A stretch of 64,000 nucleotides of DNA from contig JAUPSS010000004.1 in assembly GCA_040285825.1 (NCBI GenBank), positions 6,579,658-6,643,657 on the forward strand, in the 5' to 3' direction. Made by a program: the position numbers and the translations under genes. The stretch is from Eukaryota sp. TZLM1-RC (lineage: Eukaryota; Metamonada: BaSk clade). The notes beneath the pieces were generated by a model. The model worked only from the letters and a program-made list of their open reading frames with translations, searched no databases and was not told the origin of the DNA. Below are positions 23,750 to 34,433 of this stretch, piece after piece (position 1 is the first letter of the stretch; every line of letters starts with the position of its first letter).

Positions 23750-26335
23750 ATGTTGACTCTCGGTGTCAGACACGAAACACTTAATCCATATGAGCGTCGT
23801 GCTCCATTGGTACCATCTGATGTTCAAAAGCTTGTAGACAAGGGCATCACAGTTCTCGTTGAATCTTCCACCACACGAATCTATTCTAACTCTCAGTATG
23901 AAGCTGCTGGAGCCACTATAGTCAAGTATGGAGACATTGGAAAGGCTGATGTCATTCTTGGTATTAAGCAGGTACCAAGAGCCAATCTCTATCCTAACAA
24001 AACTTATGTTTTCTTCAGTCACACCATCAAAGGACAGAAGGGTAACATGTCAATGCTGGAAGATATCCTTGCCAAAAAGATCACCCTTATTGATTATGAA
24101 GTCATTACTGATTCGGCGGGAAAGAGGCTGATCAAGTTTGGTAAGTATGCCGGAATTGGTGGTGCGGTTGACACTTTGTCTGGTCTTGGAAGATATTTAC
24201 TTAAGGACAGGCAATTAGGAACTCCTTTTATTCACACTGCGTTCACCTTCCAATACCCATCTTTAAAAGAAGCTTATAATGCAATGAGACTGGTGGGGAA
24301 AGAAATTGAACATGACGGTCTTCCTCAAGAACTAGTTCCTTTTATTGTTAATGTTACAGGTACCGGTGCAGTGAGTTCAGGGGTTTTGGAAGTTTTGAGG
24401 CACCTACCACACGAGTTTGTCTCAGTCGATGGTTTACCGAGTTTAATGAAAAACGGCTGTTCCAACAAGGTCTACATTCTTGTTACTGGCAGGACCGACA
24501 TGTTTTATTCAAAAATGACTAACCGTCCATGTACGATTGATCAATACGAAAAAGATCCCAACTCTGTCTATTCAGTTTATCCAGAAAAAATAGCTCCTTT
24601 TGTTTCAGTAATTTTTCACTGTGCTTTTTGGTCGCCAAACTATCCCAGAATAATGACCACTGATGAAGCGAGATCTCTTAGTCAATCCTGGAGATGCTTG
24701 GCTCTTGGTGACGTCACTGCTGATGTAGGTGGTTCTTTTGAATTCATGAATGTCATTACCTCATTTGATGAACCTTTTGCTATATGGAAGCCTCTCACTA
24801 ATGAAGTTTGTCTTGGAACTAACTGCTCTGGGTTATTGCTCTACTCTATCGATCACATTCCTTCTGAGGTGTCTAAAGAAGCCAGCGAAGATTTCTCCAA
24901 ACATAATGTTGTTTATGCTGAGTCTTTGGCGATTGGAAAGGTGTTACCTGAACTTGAAAGAGCTGTGATTACAAGGAATGGTCACTTGACTGATCGATTC
25001 AGCTACATCCAAGACCTTAGACGCCAACAAAAAGCCAAGGAATATCACGTTCTGTTACTTGGCTGTGGAATGGTTTGTGAACCCTTTGTCGATTGTCTTC
25101 TTGGTGAATCTGATATTTATTTAACAATTGCTGATGTCAATAAGGAATCATTTGCCCATATATTATCCAAATATCCTCACAGAGTGTCAGGAGTTGAACT
25201 TGATCTAGAAGCCGAACTAGATCTTGCTTTATCATTAATTAAGAGTCACTCAGTTGTTGTCTCGCTTCTTCCCCCGTTCTTACACCCAAAAGTGGCAGAG
25301 TTGTGTGTTGAGGCAAACCGTCACTTTGTTTCTAGCTCTTACATCTCTCCAGCAATCAAAACTTTGGCTGTCAAGGCTCAAGAAAAAGGCGTAATACTTT
25401 TGAATGAGGTTGGGCTTGATCCCGGGCTTGATATTGCCAGTCTTGCCAAACAAATTGATGAGCTGAAACGAGATGGCTTTAGAATTCTTTCAGTGAAATC
25501 TTATACGGGAGGACTAGCTCCACCTTCTAGCTTGGTCGGGAATCCTTTGAATTATACGTTCAGTTGGCGACCACTAGGAGTTCTTCAAGCATGTTCTTCT
25601 TCTTGCTCTTTCCTTGAGGATGGTGAGGTGGTTACAAGTCGAGATCCTTTGTCTTTGGCAAGAGTGATTGATGCTGATTTGCCTCTTTCTGTTGTTGGGT
25701 ACCCCAATAGAGATTCTATCCTTTTTGCAAAGAATCATGGAGTTTGGGGTGAAACAAAGACCTTTATTAGGGGAACTTTACGTTACCGTCCATTTCCTCA
25801 AGTCTTGCATTACCTGAAGGAAATTGGATACTTGAATAAGGAAGAACATTGCATGTTGAATTCTTCTAACAGGGTTTCCTTCAATGAATTCACTTCTTCC
25901 TTAATGGCAGAACATCCTCATGCTCCTTCAATTGAAGTTTTGGCGGTTATGAGGGATCTGGGGTTATTTTCACACGAAATCTTGGTTCCTGAGGGTAGTT
26001 CTCCAATAGAAGTAATGGCTAATTTTCTAGGTGACCGTTTCACCACGCAAAAAGGGGAAGAAGATCTTGTTTTGATGTGGCATGAGCTCATTTATGAAAA
26101 GAATGGTAAAAGGAAGAGATCTACATCTCTTTTGGTGCGTAAGGGTACTCAACACTCCACCGCCATGGCTGAAACTGTCGGAAAGACTGCAGCTATAGGG
26201 GTACTTGGAATTAAGCATAATCAGTATCAAAAGAAGGGTCTTTTGGAACCTAGAGATCCAGAGGTTTATCGATGGATCTTAGAAGAGACCGCGAAGAGAG
26301 GAATTGAGTTTGTAGAGGTTATTCATGACGAATAA
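23750..26335 (+). CDS. AASS: Bifunctional alpha-aminoadipic semialdehyde synthase (lysine-ketoglutarate reductase / saccharopine dehydrogenase)
   Basis: Catalyses the first two steps of lysine breakdown: lysine plus 2-oxoglutarate to saccharopine, then to aminoadipic semialdehyde plus glutamate. The protein is 861 residues in a single exon. The N-terminal half is the LKR domain, opening VRHETLNPYERRAPLVP as in the family. The C-terminal half (from about 430) is the SDH domain, with dinucleotide-binding VLLLGCGMVCEPFV and the family segment NEVGLDPGLDIASLAK near residue 550. The LKR-then-SDH order matches animals, plants and several protists, unlike the separate enzymes of fungi. The protein begins directly with the LKR fold, without a mitochondrial presequence, so a cytosolic enzyme is inferred unless a 5' exon was missed. 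Confidence 0.95.
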   Translation: MLTLGVRHETLNPYERRAPLVPSDVQKLVDKGITVLVESSTTRIYSNSQYEAAGATIVKYGDIGKADVILGIKQVPRANLYPNKTYVFFSHTIKGQKGNMSMLEDILAKKITLIDYEVITDSAGKRLIKFGKYAGIGGAVDTLSGLGRYLLKDRQLGTPFIHTAFTFQYPSLKEAYNAMRLVGKEIEHDGLPQELVPFIVNVTGTGAVSSGVLEVLRHLPHEFVSVDGLPSLMKNGCSNKVYILVTGRTDMFYSKMTNRPCTIDQYEKDPNSVYSVYPEKIAPFVSVIFHCAFWSPNYPRIMTTDEARSLSQSWRCLALGDVTADVGGSFEFMNVITSFDEPFAIWKPLTNEVCLGTNCSGLLLYSIDHIPSEVSKEASEDFSKHNVVYAESLAIGKVLPELERAVITRNGHLTDRFSYIQDLRRQQKAKEYHVLLLGCGMVCEPFVDCLLGESDIYLTIADVNKESFAHILSKYPHRVSGVELDLEAELDLALSLIKSHSVVVSLLPPFLHPKVAELCVEANRHFVSSSYISPAIKTLAVKAQEKGVILLNEVGLDPGLDIASLAKQIDELKRDGFRILSVKSYTGGLAPPSSLVGNPLNYTFSWRPLGVLQACSSSCSFLEDGEVVTSRDPLSLARVIDADLPLSVVGYPNRDSILFAKNHGVWGETKTFIRGTLRYRPFPQVLHYLKEIGYLNKEEHCMLNSSNRVSFNEFTSSLMAEHPHAPSIEVLAVMRDLGLFSHEILVPEGSSPIEVMANFLGDRFTTQKGEEDLVLMWHELIYEKNGKRKRSTSLLVRKGTQHSTAMAETVGKTAAIGVLGIKHNQYQKKGLLEPRDPEVYRWILEETAKRGIEFVEVIHDE

Positions 26336-27340
26336 CTAATGCTTTGTAAATAAATATTTAATTCTTTTTCCATTATTTTATTGTTTGAAAATATTTTAAA
26401 CCGCAATTCTAACCTCAAGACATGTATCACAATTTGTGAACCTCCAAACGGTGTTTCACTCAAAATCCACACCGATAGCTACAAGAGATTTAGTGGGTTT
26501 TGCAGAAATAGACTTAACAAAGAAAAAAAACAATTCTATACAACCACAAGGAAGAGTTCAAGTTTTGATGAGATGTTTTTTGTAAAACTCTTGTGAAATT
26601 TTCGATACACAGTAATGCTGGAGGACCATTGATGGTAAACTACTGCCACTTGAAAAGGTCTCCTATACATTATACCAAAAAAACTAATCCAATGATAATT
26701 GAGTCATATGTTATAAAACATTGAAGACGAAAATTCCTGGTTAAAATTAATGAAAATTTAAAAAATTGCATATTAGTTGAGGATGATTTTATGATTTTAT
26801 GGGATTTGGTATTACTTGAATCGAAATTGAATTCTCAATTATATTTGCCCTTATCAAATCAATTTTTAATCTTTATTGTATTAATTCAATACTGATGTAC
26901 TGGGCCCGAACCGATCTTGATTCAACAAAATTCATTCCAAGTTCATAGTTTAAAGTTTCACTTTTTTCATCTTCTTTTCCTGGTTTTGACTTGAGCTGGG
27001 ATTTCAAAATTAGCTATTCAAATATTTACTCCTTAATTTTTCATAAATGCAGAGATCATTCATCAGCAGAATCCACTACATTATACTCTACAATCATCTT
27101 GATCAAGAGATGTGCACGGGTACTTGTATAAACTTTGCACGCAATATTCCATATAACCAAAAAGTAACCAGAGTGCTTCTTTATTAACCCTAATCTTTGG
27201 CAAAGGAGTAACCATGTCTGTCCTCCATCTCTAGTATAAAGACCAATAAAATGAGTAGAAATTTAATGAATTTAAAAAAAACTAAACTAAACTATAAAAG
27301 TAACTTCTTGCACATGAATTCAAAACAAGTTAATCACTTT
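26336..27340. other. 1-kb spacer between convergent AASS and NOB1
   Basis: AT-rich 3' flanks of both genes. No coding frame, tRNA or repeat recognised. Confidence 0.55.
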
Positions 27341-28435
27341 TTATTTCTTTTTCCTGGGAGCATTTGCATTAATTCCAAGACCAACCTTGGGCATTGAGCT
27401 ATGTGTAGCAGTATTTAACCCCCCTGCAAAAAACGGCAAGTCATCAGAAAAATGATTGATTGGTTTTGATTTCTTAACCTTCTTCATCGCTTTATTCAAC
27501 TGCTCCTCCCTCAAAATTAAATTATTAGCATCACGACCACTTTTTGGTAGTGGTACCGGATACTTTGTCCCCTTTAACTTTGGGTAAAATCTAAACTTTT
27601 TAGGTAACCTTGCTACCCCGTCCCTACCAACAACCAACCCTACCCTAAGTAATGAATCATTGCCGCACTTGGGACAAAAAACTCTGTCCATCTCTCTTGT
27701 AGGAGTCTTGCACCCACTACACAAGAGACAAGAAATCTTGACTGAATTAATTCGTTTGCCGTTTGTAGATATAACGGGAATGTTCAAATGCATTAGCAGG
27801 TTTTGAACAGCATAATCGTTACTGATCACAGCCACTTTTAGTTGTTTCTTCCTCTCAATTTGCTCATCTGCTTGGTTTTCTGGACCCACCCACTCTCCTT
27901 CACTATCTTCATTGCTGCTTTCTTCATTGGCAGAGGGAATAGTGACGGCAGACGGGGCCGAGGGCTGCTGAGGCTTGATTCTTCTTTTAGGCTTTTGGAT
28001 AGGCTTCACCGTGGACCAACCATCATCATCAACATGGTTCTGAACAGCTTTAGTCTTGGACTTTGGTTTTCTGGTGAGATCTATTTGGGGAAGGGAGGGG
28101 TTGGGTTTGAGAAGGTTTGGACATTGTGATTGCATTAGTTTAGTGGCGAGGGCAACAAGCTTGAGATCAGCTGGTGCTAGTACTGAGATATCACCCGTTG
28201 TGGTGGCAGCATTACGGACAAGTTCAAGCGACTGGTTATCAGGTTCGTCAACAACAATATCACAAAGGATCGTCGACGAACCAGAAGTGAGGTTGTTGCG
28301 TGATTCAGAATCTCTAACTTCATCAATGATAGCCTGACAGGTGGTAATAGAGTCTGCAAGGGTATGAAGATGTACTTCAGGAGAAAGAAAGATGTTGGTA
28401 TCAACAATAAGTGTCGAAACAGGTTTCTGTGACAT
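27341..28435 (-). CDS. NOB1: NOB1 endonuclease, 20S pre-rRNA site D cleavage
   Basis: Cleaves the 3' end of pre-18S rRNA in late 40S particles. 364 residues. The PIN domain starts at once (TLIVDTNIFL with the first catalytic Asp), with further acidic positions in IIDEVRDSESR and KVAVISNDYAVQNLL. The PIN fold is split by a low-complexity basic/acidic insert (about 125-200), as in other NOB1 proteins. The zinc ribbon CLLCSGCKTPTREMDRVFCPKCG lies at about 235-257, followed by the KYPVPLPKSGRDANNLILREEQ tail. The start ATG belongs to TAGCCGATG. Fanzor F3 ends 69 nt upstream of the ATG on the same strand. Confidence 0.95.
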   Translation of the reverse strand: MSQKPVSTLIVDTNIFLSPEVHLHTLADSITTCQAIIDEVRDSESRNNLTSGSSTILCDIVVDEPDNQSLELVRNAATTTGDISVLAPADLKLVALATKLMQSQCPNLLKPNPSLPQIDLTRKPKSKTKAVQNHVDDDGWSTVKPIQKPKRRIKPQQPSAPSAVTIPSANEESSNEDSEGEWVGPENQADEQIERKKQLKVAVISNDYAVQNLLMHLNIPVISTNGKRINSVKISCLLCSGCKTPTREMDRVFCPKCGNDSLLRVGLVVGRDGVARLPKKFRFYPKLKGTKYPVPLPKSGRDANNLILREEQLNKAMKKVKKSKPINHFSDDLPFFAGGLNTATHSSMPKVGLGINANAPRKKK

Positions 28436-28470
28436 CGGCTAGCAACACAAAAATGTCAAATAGTAGTAAC
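28433..28470 (-). promoter_or_regulatory. Bipartite start-site motif of NOB1
   Basis: TAGCCGATG (28441-28433) with the start codon at its end, a 4-nt gap, then 25 bases (28470-28446) identical to the BRCT gene's upstream sequence. Confidence 0.6.
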
Positions 28471-28503
28471 CTGGTGGATTTAGTATACTGGTATTGGTAG
28501 ATG

Positions 28504-28553
28504 GAAAAATCCAAAAATGCTATAGATTTACTGTAGTAAAAAGCTATAACTTA
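28504..28553 (-). ncRNA. Candidate Fanzor guide-RNA 3' end (F3)
   Basis: From the stop codon to the 3' limit of homology, about 50 nt differ from F7 at only 3 positions. They include CTACAG-5nt-CTATAG, a hairpin that is perfect in F7 (CTACAG/CTGTAG). A conserved tail after the ORF is where Fanzor/TnpB guide RNAs usually end. Inference only. Confidence 0.35.
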
Positions 28554-29703
28554 AGACAAATATGGAGGCCTATCACCAACACTATCCTCTACAAAGTAAT
28601 CTACAATTTCCTTGATGTTGATACATGCTAACTTGTTACGGTTCCATACCTTATCCTTTCCATCACATTCTTCTCTACAAACTTCAGATCGACATCCTAA
28701 CAAAGCATGACATTTTGCAGTAGGGCACTTCTCTCTCATCCATGGCCTAGGATTCTCAACATCAAGAAATACATTTACTGGGTTATAACAAGTTGGACAC
28801 TTTGAAGATGTGTTTCTCTCATCAACTAAACATACTGCATAACCATTGCTCTTAAAGAAATTTCTCCATCCAACTCCTCTACTTGATCGATGGTGCTTTA
28901 AATTTTTTCTCTCATTGCCATTGTCACCAAACATTAGGATAGTGTCTTCTTGCTGCATTTGCTTTTCAGCCATTCTTTTAATAAACCTAGCCTCTGTTTT
29001 CTGATGATGGACATATCTTTGCATTTTTTGAATGCGCCATATCATTAAACAGTAGTACTCAAATGTAAATGTCATGTTTGTCAGCTTGGAAGCAACATAA
29101 GAATAGAAAATATTATAAATAAAAGATTTTGATGATTCTTTTGATGATGTAGCTTCTATTTCTTCCACTGTGATCCCATTTTGTAAAATGTACTCTTTCT
29201 TTTTCAATTTTCTGAATTTTTGGTGAACTCTCGATACCCTTGACCACTCCAATTCTGTCAATCTCAGCCACTCATATTGTTTATCTCTTTTTAGTTGGTT
29301 TTTTGCATTAAGTTTGAATCTTTTTTGACTACAAAAATTAAGCAAAATATTTTTATCAGGTTCGATATGTTCTTTATGTTTTGATGATAGAAATTCAACA
29401 TCAAAATCATCCAAATAGTTTTCAGCGGTTGCAAACTTTGCACTATCAGGCTTGAATGACATGCCAATACAATCCTCTCTTGCAAGCTCAATACAGGCTG
29501 CAAAACCATCAGTTTTCATGGTGTTGTTAAATTTGTAGGCTTTATTAGTAAATGGTCTATTAAATTCAACAAAATATGACCAAAATAAATTTTGTTCTTC
29601 TGGACTCATACGTTGAATGTCAGCTATTGAATTCCATTCCGAATTATTTTTCTTGTCATGAATTTCATCATTTGTAAAAACAGAACCCAAAATACCCCAT
29701 AGT
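28504..29703 (-). pseudogene. Fanzor F3, 5'-truncated copy of the F7 family
   Basis: The frame 29690-28551 is unbroken but covers only the C-terminal half. It reads YKFNNTMKTDGFAACIELA (TDG motif), HIEPDKNILL (RuvC-I, where F7 has HIDPGKNILL), a helical stretch, ILMFGDNGNERK, CLVDERNTSSKCPTC (RuvC-II Glu and CxxC), the ENPRPWMREKCP segment, and KVWNRNKLACINI (RuvC-III, Asn for Asp). Homology to F7 stops sharply at 29703 on the 5' side and continues 47 nt beyond the stop on the 3' side. With two catalytic Asp positions changed it should be inactive, although its frame is intact. A retained RNA- or DNA-binding role cannot be excluded. Confidence 0.9.
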
Positions 29704-30175
29704 TCTTAGAATGATAAAAACCACACATTGGTTTTCTCACTAAATTCGTCTATTAGCCCACAAATCAAATTCCGGAATGAAATAAAATTAATAGATTTTC
29801 CATAAAACATCTTTTGCCCTCATCAATAAGGACAATTAATTTATGAAACTTGATATACCAAGTTTTTTGCTTAATAATCATACTCTCAACTTTATCTATT
29901 AATTTTTGTTCATTAAACCATTGTGATTTTGATTTGCATTTATTTTTTTTTACTCTATGCTAAACAAATTTAATCATTAACTAAACAATACTGGAACTAT
30001 TTAATTATGGTTAAGTTGCATCTTTTTCCAACTTGTTATTTTTTAACAAGAGAAATTACGCTATCTTCATTTTTCGTGTTGAGGATACTATGGGAAATGA
30101 TATGTAATATTAAATTTACAATTGAATAAATGATTCAGATTGATGAGCTGACCCAACGACAAATCAAATCATTTG
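29704..30175. other. Spacer between F3 and a LINE fragment
   Basis: AT-rich; nothing recognised. Confidence 0.5.
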
Positions 30176-30640
30176 GCACACTTCATGGCCACAGCAAACA
30201 CCTCATCCTTGTGGCAGCTGTCCATTGATGATAACTCAACAATAAACCATAGACATTTGGAATTTGGGAAATGAGACAATTTGAGCTACTTTCCTTAAAA
30301 TCAATTAAAAAGTTAGCAAAAACGGGATTATTTTCCTTAGCCAAGCTAAGACGTACAGTAAAATCCAAGTTGTCAAAAACTTTTAGTATTTTTTTTCTGT
30401 AATTTGGCGTATGCAAATCATAAAGAAATCAAACTTCCGAATTTTTTGAATAACGGTGGGAAAGCATTTGGACCATATTTGAGGAGAAGGGCAGCCTATT
30501 TCATTCTGCAAAGACACCAAATAATCACTAACACAATGTTCTATTAAATGTTGGTTTTCAGGAAAACGATTCAAAAATTCAAAAATGAAATTTTAGCCTC
30601 CACCACTAAAGGCAGTTTTACACAAATATTTAGATTTGTG
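30176..30640 (-). mobile_element. Non-LTR retrotransposon fragment (thumb region)
   Basis: Reads CKTAFSGGGxNFIFEFLNRFPENQHL then, after a frameshift near 30400, FDNLDFTVRLSLAKENNPVFANF. This matches the segment before the zinc motif in families A and B but is diverged from both. Truncated at both ends, with no zinc motif. Confidence 0.75.
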
Positions 30641-30739
30641 AATACCCATAAATACACGATCAATTTTCGTGTGGAATAATTTCAAAAACTATCTGCTACA
30701 CAGATACTGAGGCCTTCTATCCTCACTTCAGCAATCGCA

Positions 30740-33324
30740 AACATATTCAGACGAGCCCACTTATTTCTATTGAAAAGCTTTGTTGAGCTTTGTTATTGTG
30801 TTTGCAACTCTCACTATTACAAGCTATTGAACCATGACAAGTAGTAACAGGAGTCTTTTTTGTTCTATAGAATCTGGGATTTGTTACTTTCAAAAAAGTA
30901 GCAACCTTTTCAAAGTTAATAAGACATTTTGCTGAAATGAAACCTCCACTAATCATCTATACTTCAAATCCATTTCTTTTCAGAAATTGAATCCATCCAA
31001 TGCCTTGAGTAGGTTTCTGATGTTTTAAATTCTTGAAACCTTTTTTACCATAATCATTCATTAGTATTAAAGTGTCTTTAGGGTTGCCAAAATTCTGGAC
31101 AAGGCTTTTTAACAACCAACTTTCTGTCTTTTGCTTGTGAATAACAGCTTGCATTTTATGGATGCTTCACAAGTCAAGACTGTAAAAGTCAATTGTCAAA
31201 AAATTTGCCGAAGTTTGGCATCCACAAAGTTGGAAAAGTCTATAAAAGTTGCTGAATTGGCAGCAAACGCAGATAATTCGGTGTTTGCATCTTCAATTGG
31301 CACTTCGTTAGACTCTATCATTTGGTTCCTGTCGGAATCTACCTCAGTATACTTTATCGCCCATCATTTTTGCTTTTCATTCATCCTACTTTTCAAAGAC
31401 CAGGACATCTGAGTCATTCTCAACCATTTGTACTTCTTGTCTTGATTCATCACCCGACTATTTCTTTGCTGTTCAGTTTCATGTTCAGGAACCATGGCTA
31501 ATTCTTGATCAGTCTTTTTACTCCCAAAATACAATAAATCACGTTTTCCAGGATCACAAACAACAATTCGTTTGTCTTAAAAAGTATCAACATCAACATC
31601 ATCAATATATAAATCAGAAATACTAGCCTTGTTGTCTGGCTTACATTTCTGACCTTGTAAAACCTGACGAACAAATTCTACTGCAATATTCAATCCATCT
31701 GTGTGGATAATGTTGTTGAATTTATAGCTCTTCTGTTTGAACATTGGTTGGTTTAAATCGATAATATTAGACCAAAAGTCAAAATGCTGAGGTGGTTTGA
31801 ATTTCGTAAATTGGGCTAATGTATTGGACATTTTCAGCGTTTGTGTAGATGATAAATCATCCATCAATGTTTGTTTAACAATTCTCCATAGTGTTCTTGT
31901 ATCAATAGGAAAATATCCAGGGCCTGCAGTGGTTGAAACAGGAGAAATATGATAAGGTTTTTTCTCTCTACTGGATATATATTGGGCAATTGTAATTGCT
32001 GGTGTTAGGAATATTTGAGGATCTGTTTTAACAGCGTCTGCAAGAAAATGTATATCCACTGGAAATATGTTATCAACGAAATTCTCGTAAGTGACCAAAT
32101 TCTCAATTTGACAAGTAAATGGCTCAATAAGACCTTCAAATATGTCTCTAAGTTCATTAGTTCTTATATCATGTTGTTGACATAAGTCGAAAAATTCATC
32201 ATTCAGAAAGTCTGAAATATTTTCAGGATGATGAAACCAAGAATTCAAACAATCTCTAGCATCAACTAAAAACAAGTTTTTGAATTGACGAAGCCTAAAT
32301 CTATATAGTGAAATAATTGTAGATAATGGCGTTGAGTATCTACCCAGTTTGTGCATTTCTGCTAACACATTTTCCACATCTGGTTTGTCAAAATAAACAT
32401 AAATAAAACGTTTGATATGTTTTTCATAATTTAATTTCAAATTATTCTCAAAATTGGGAAACAATACTGTGGCCATATACTGAGGTCGTCTACTGAAGCC
32501 ATCAGTTGGAAATCGTGGAAAAAACTCAGGCCTATATCTTAAATGGTCTACATAACTCAATGTTTTGTTCAAATTTTGTTGTTCAAAGGTAGTCAATAAT
32601 CTATAATATCCTTCACCATAAACAAAATCTTCAAAATCCTGTGGAAATGCACTTTTTGGTTTCACCATTTCTTGCCCATAAAACTCAGCTGAAATATTAC
32701 GAATTCTAGCCATTAATGATTCATATAATTGGGCAGATATTCGTGGTAATGAAAAATTACGTTCAAAACAGTACTGTAAATACAGCTTCAAGCAACATGT
32801 GGTGTGAATACGTAACTGTTGAAATTTTACAGCAGTTTCTCTCAATTTGAGTATCACATTTGAGTGTTTAACCATTGAGTTGACGGTTACCCGAACGGTT
32901 TTATAAGATGATAAAATAAATTTGTCTTTCTGAAACAGCACGAAAAGTTTCAGACAAAGGAAACAATCATAAAGCCCATATTGAATTGAATTTTGTATCA
33001 GAGGAGAAGTAGCTAAACAATCAATTGGCAAAATATGGGAAAATTCCTGATGAAGTTTGATTTTCTTTTCATTTATCATTTTATATGCCAGATTACCTAA
33101 TACATGTCCGTAGGGTATTTTTATGAATTTTTTGGCAAATACAAAAGTATCTAAAAGAAAAAAGCCATTTTCCCTGATGACAACTTCTCTCCATCTTAAT
33201 GAAGGTCGATTGAGTACATCAATGGCTGTACCGTCTCGAACAGTAGGAAATGGTAAATCAAAATAATTTAATCTATTTTTCAAACCCTGTAAATCTAACT
33301 GCATTAGGTTGTGATTAAAAAAAA
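30740..33324 (-). pseudogene. Fanzor F4, long copy with in-frame stop before RuvC-I
   Basis: A 591-codon frame (33352-31577) is the N-terminal recognition half, sharing the segment LPIDCLATSPLI and the following helices with F7. It ends YKFNNIIHTDGLNIAVEFVRQ, the TDG motif. A single TAA at 31575-31577 interrupts it, and the same frame continues RIVVCDPGKRDLLYFGSKKT, a textbook RuvC-I with intact Asp. Further 3' lie KDTLILMNDYGKKGFKN and GIGWIQFLKRNGFEV (31154-30957). The zinc region HGSIACNSESCKHNN (30956-30747) follows, with RuvC-II and RuvC-III badly corrupted. The gag-only LTR element at 33329-34429 splits its 5' part. Dead gene, same orientation as NOB1. Confidence 0.88.
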
Positions 33325-33328
33325 CAAT

Positions 33329-33467
33329 TGATGCCGTTAGGCAGATGAACACACGAAGGAGAGAGAGAAATCTGAGTTTATTAATAAAACTGATTCATAA
33401 ACGAGTATCACGTCATCAGTTGAAATACAAAAAAACCTACTGAATCAATTTTAGTTCAACAACAACA
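33329..33467 (-). repeat. LTR (3' LTR in element sense)
   Basis: 139 bp; differs from its partner at a few sites (for example GTATCACG versus GGAACACG). Confidence 0.9.
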
Positions 33468-33508
33468 CTACTTTTTCCCATTTTTCTGAGGACAAATACA
33501 GTACTGTC

Positions 33509-34264
33509 TCAATAGAGGGAAGAAATGGGGTTTGTTAAATTCTTCGGTGCATCGTGTGTAAGACACACATAATTCACCTCATGTTTGATTTTAGTTGGAC
33601 AGTCGCGGGAGATGTGTCCAGGCCTGTGGCACTTGAAGCACGATTGATTTTTCAAATCCTGAGAGCGCCAAGAGGACCTCGTCTTAGTGCCAGCCGTACG
33701 TTCCACATCACTAACTGAGGTTTTGAGACCACGAGTCCATGAAGCAACCCTAGAGCAGTCCAACAACTCATCAGTAGTGGTTTCGACAAATGAGTGAAGA
33801 TCTGGGAAAACATCATCTCGAATTCTCGCTAGAAGAGAACGTTGAAGACCTACGGCAAGAATTCCTCTGGTAACTCGATTCAGAAAGGCTGTGTCTGGTA
33901 ACTTCAGTCCGGAAGCCCTATTTTTTACCTGGAGAAAACATCGCAGGCAACTGGACATACGTTCTCGGACGTCAGCATTACGGACATCAAGCTTCAGTTC
34001 TGACGTAGCCAGACTAAAATTTTTGTACGTGGCAAACGATACGACAGATTGTAGTTGTCTAAGAAAAACATCGTCACTGGAAAAGACGTTGGATTTCTGA
34101 AGAGATAGGGACTCTAACAGAAAAGAATCGATTAAGAGCCTTGCTGGAACAAGCTCTTTCTTGGGGGTCACAGAAGAATAGATCTTCCACTCTTGTAGGA
34201 ACAGAAGAACAGGCTCAACTTTCATAGAAGAAAGAGACGGGAGGTTGACAGAGGGAACAGTCAT
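33509..34264 (-). CDS. Gag-like protein with CCHC zinc knuckle
   Basis: 251 residues, structural protein of the LTR element. Residues 1-190 are mostly helical, with a retrotransposon-gag-like region (FLQVKNRASGLKLPDTAFLNRVTRGI). The C-terminal knuckle CFKCHRPGHISRDC is C-x2-C-x4-H-x4-C. ATG follows TTTCAG, so a splice acceptor just before the start is possible. Intact, unlike the two copies at 10-12 kb. Confidence 0.88.
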   Translation of the reverse strand: MTVPSVNLPSLSSMKVEPVLLFLQEWKIYSSVTPKKELVPARLLIDSFLLESLSLQKSNVFSSDDVFLRQLQSVVSFATYKNFSLATSELKLDVRNADVRERMSSCLRCFLQVKNRASGLKLPDTAFLNRVTRGILAVGLQRSLLARIRDDVFPDLHSFVETTTDELLDCSRVASWTRGLKTSVSDVERTAGTKTRSSWRSQDLKNQSCFKCHRPGHISRDCPTKIKHEVNYVCLTHDAPKNLTNPISSLY

Positions 34265-34290
34265 CTGAAATAAGAAGGGCCAATAATTAT

Positions 34291-34429
34291 TGATGCCGTT
34301 AGGCAGATGAACACACGAAGGAGAGAGAGAAATCTGAGTTTATTAATAAAACTGATTCATAAACGAGGAACACGTCATCAGTCGAAACACAAAGAAACCT
34401 ACTAAATCAATTTTAGTTCAACAACAACA
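34291..34429 (-). repeat. LTR (5' LTR in element sense)
   Basis: 139 bp; followed in element sense by ATAATTATTGGCCC, where a primer-binding site would be expected. Confidence 0.9.
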
Positions 34430-34433
34430 CAAT

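Larger units (their letters stand above)
33329..34429 (-). mobile_element. Gag-only LTR retroelement, single complete copy
   Basis: Two 139-bp LTRs (33329-33467, 34291-34429; TGATGCCG...CAACAACA) enclose one intact gag frame. The 4-bp target duplication CAAT is at 33325-33328 and 34430-34433. A purine-rich tract precedes the 3' LTR. No pol, so movement must depend on an autonomous partner not seen here. Inserted in the 5' part of Fanzor F4. Confidence 0.95.
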
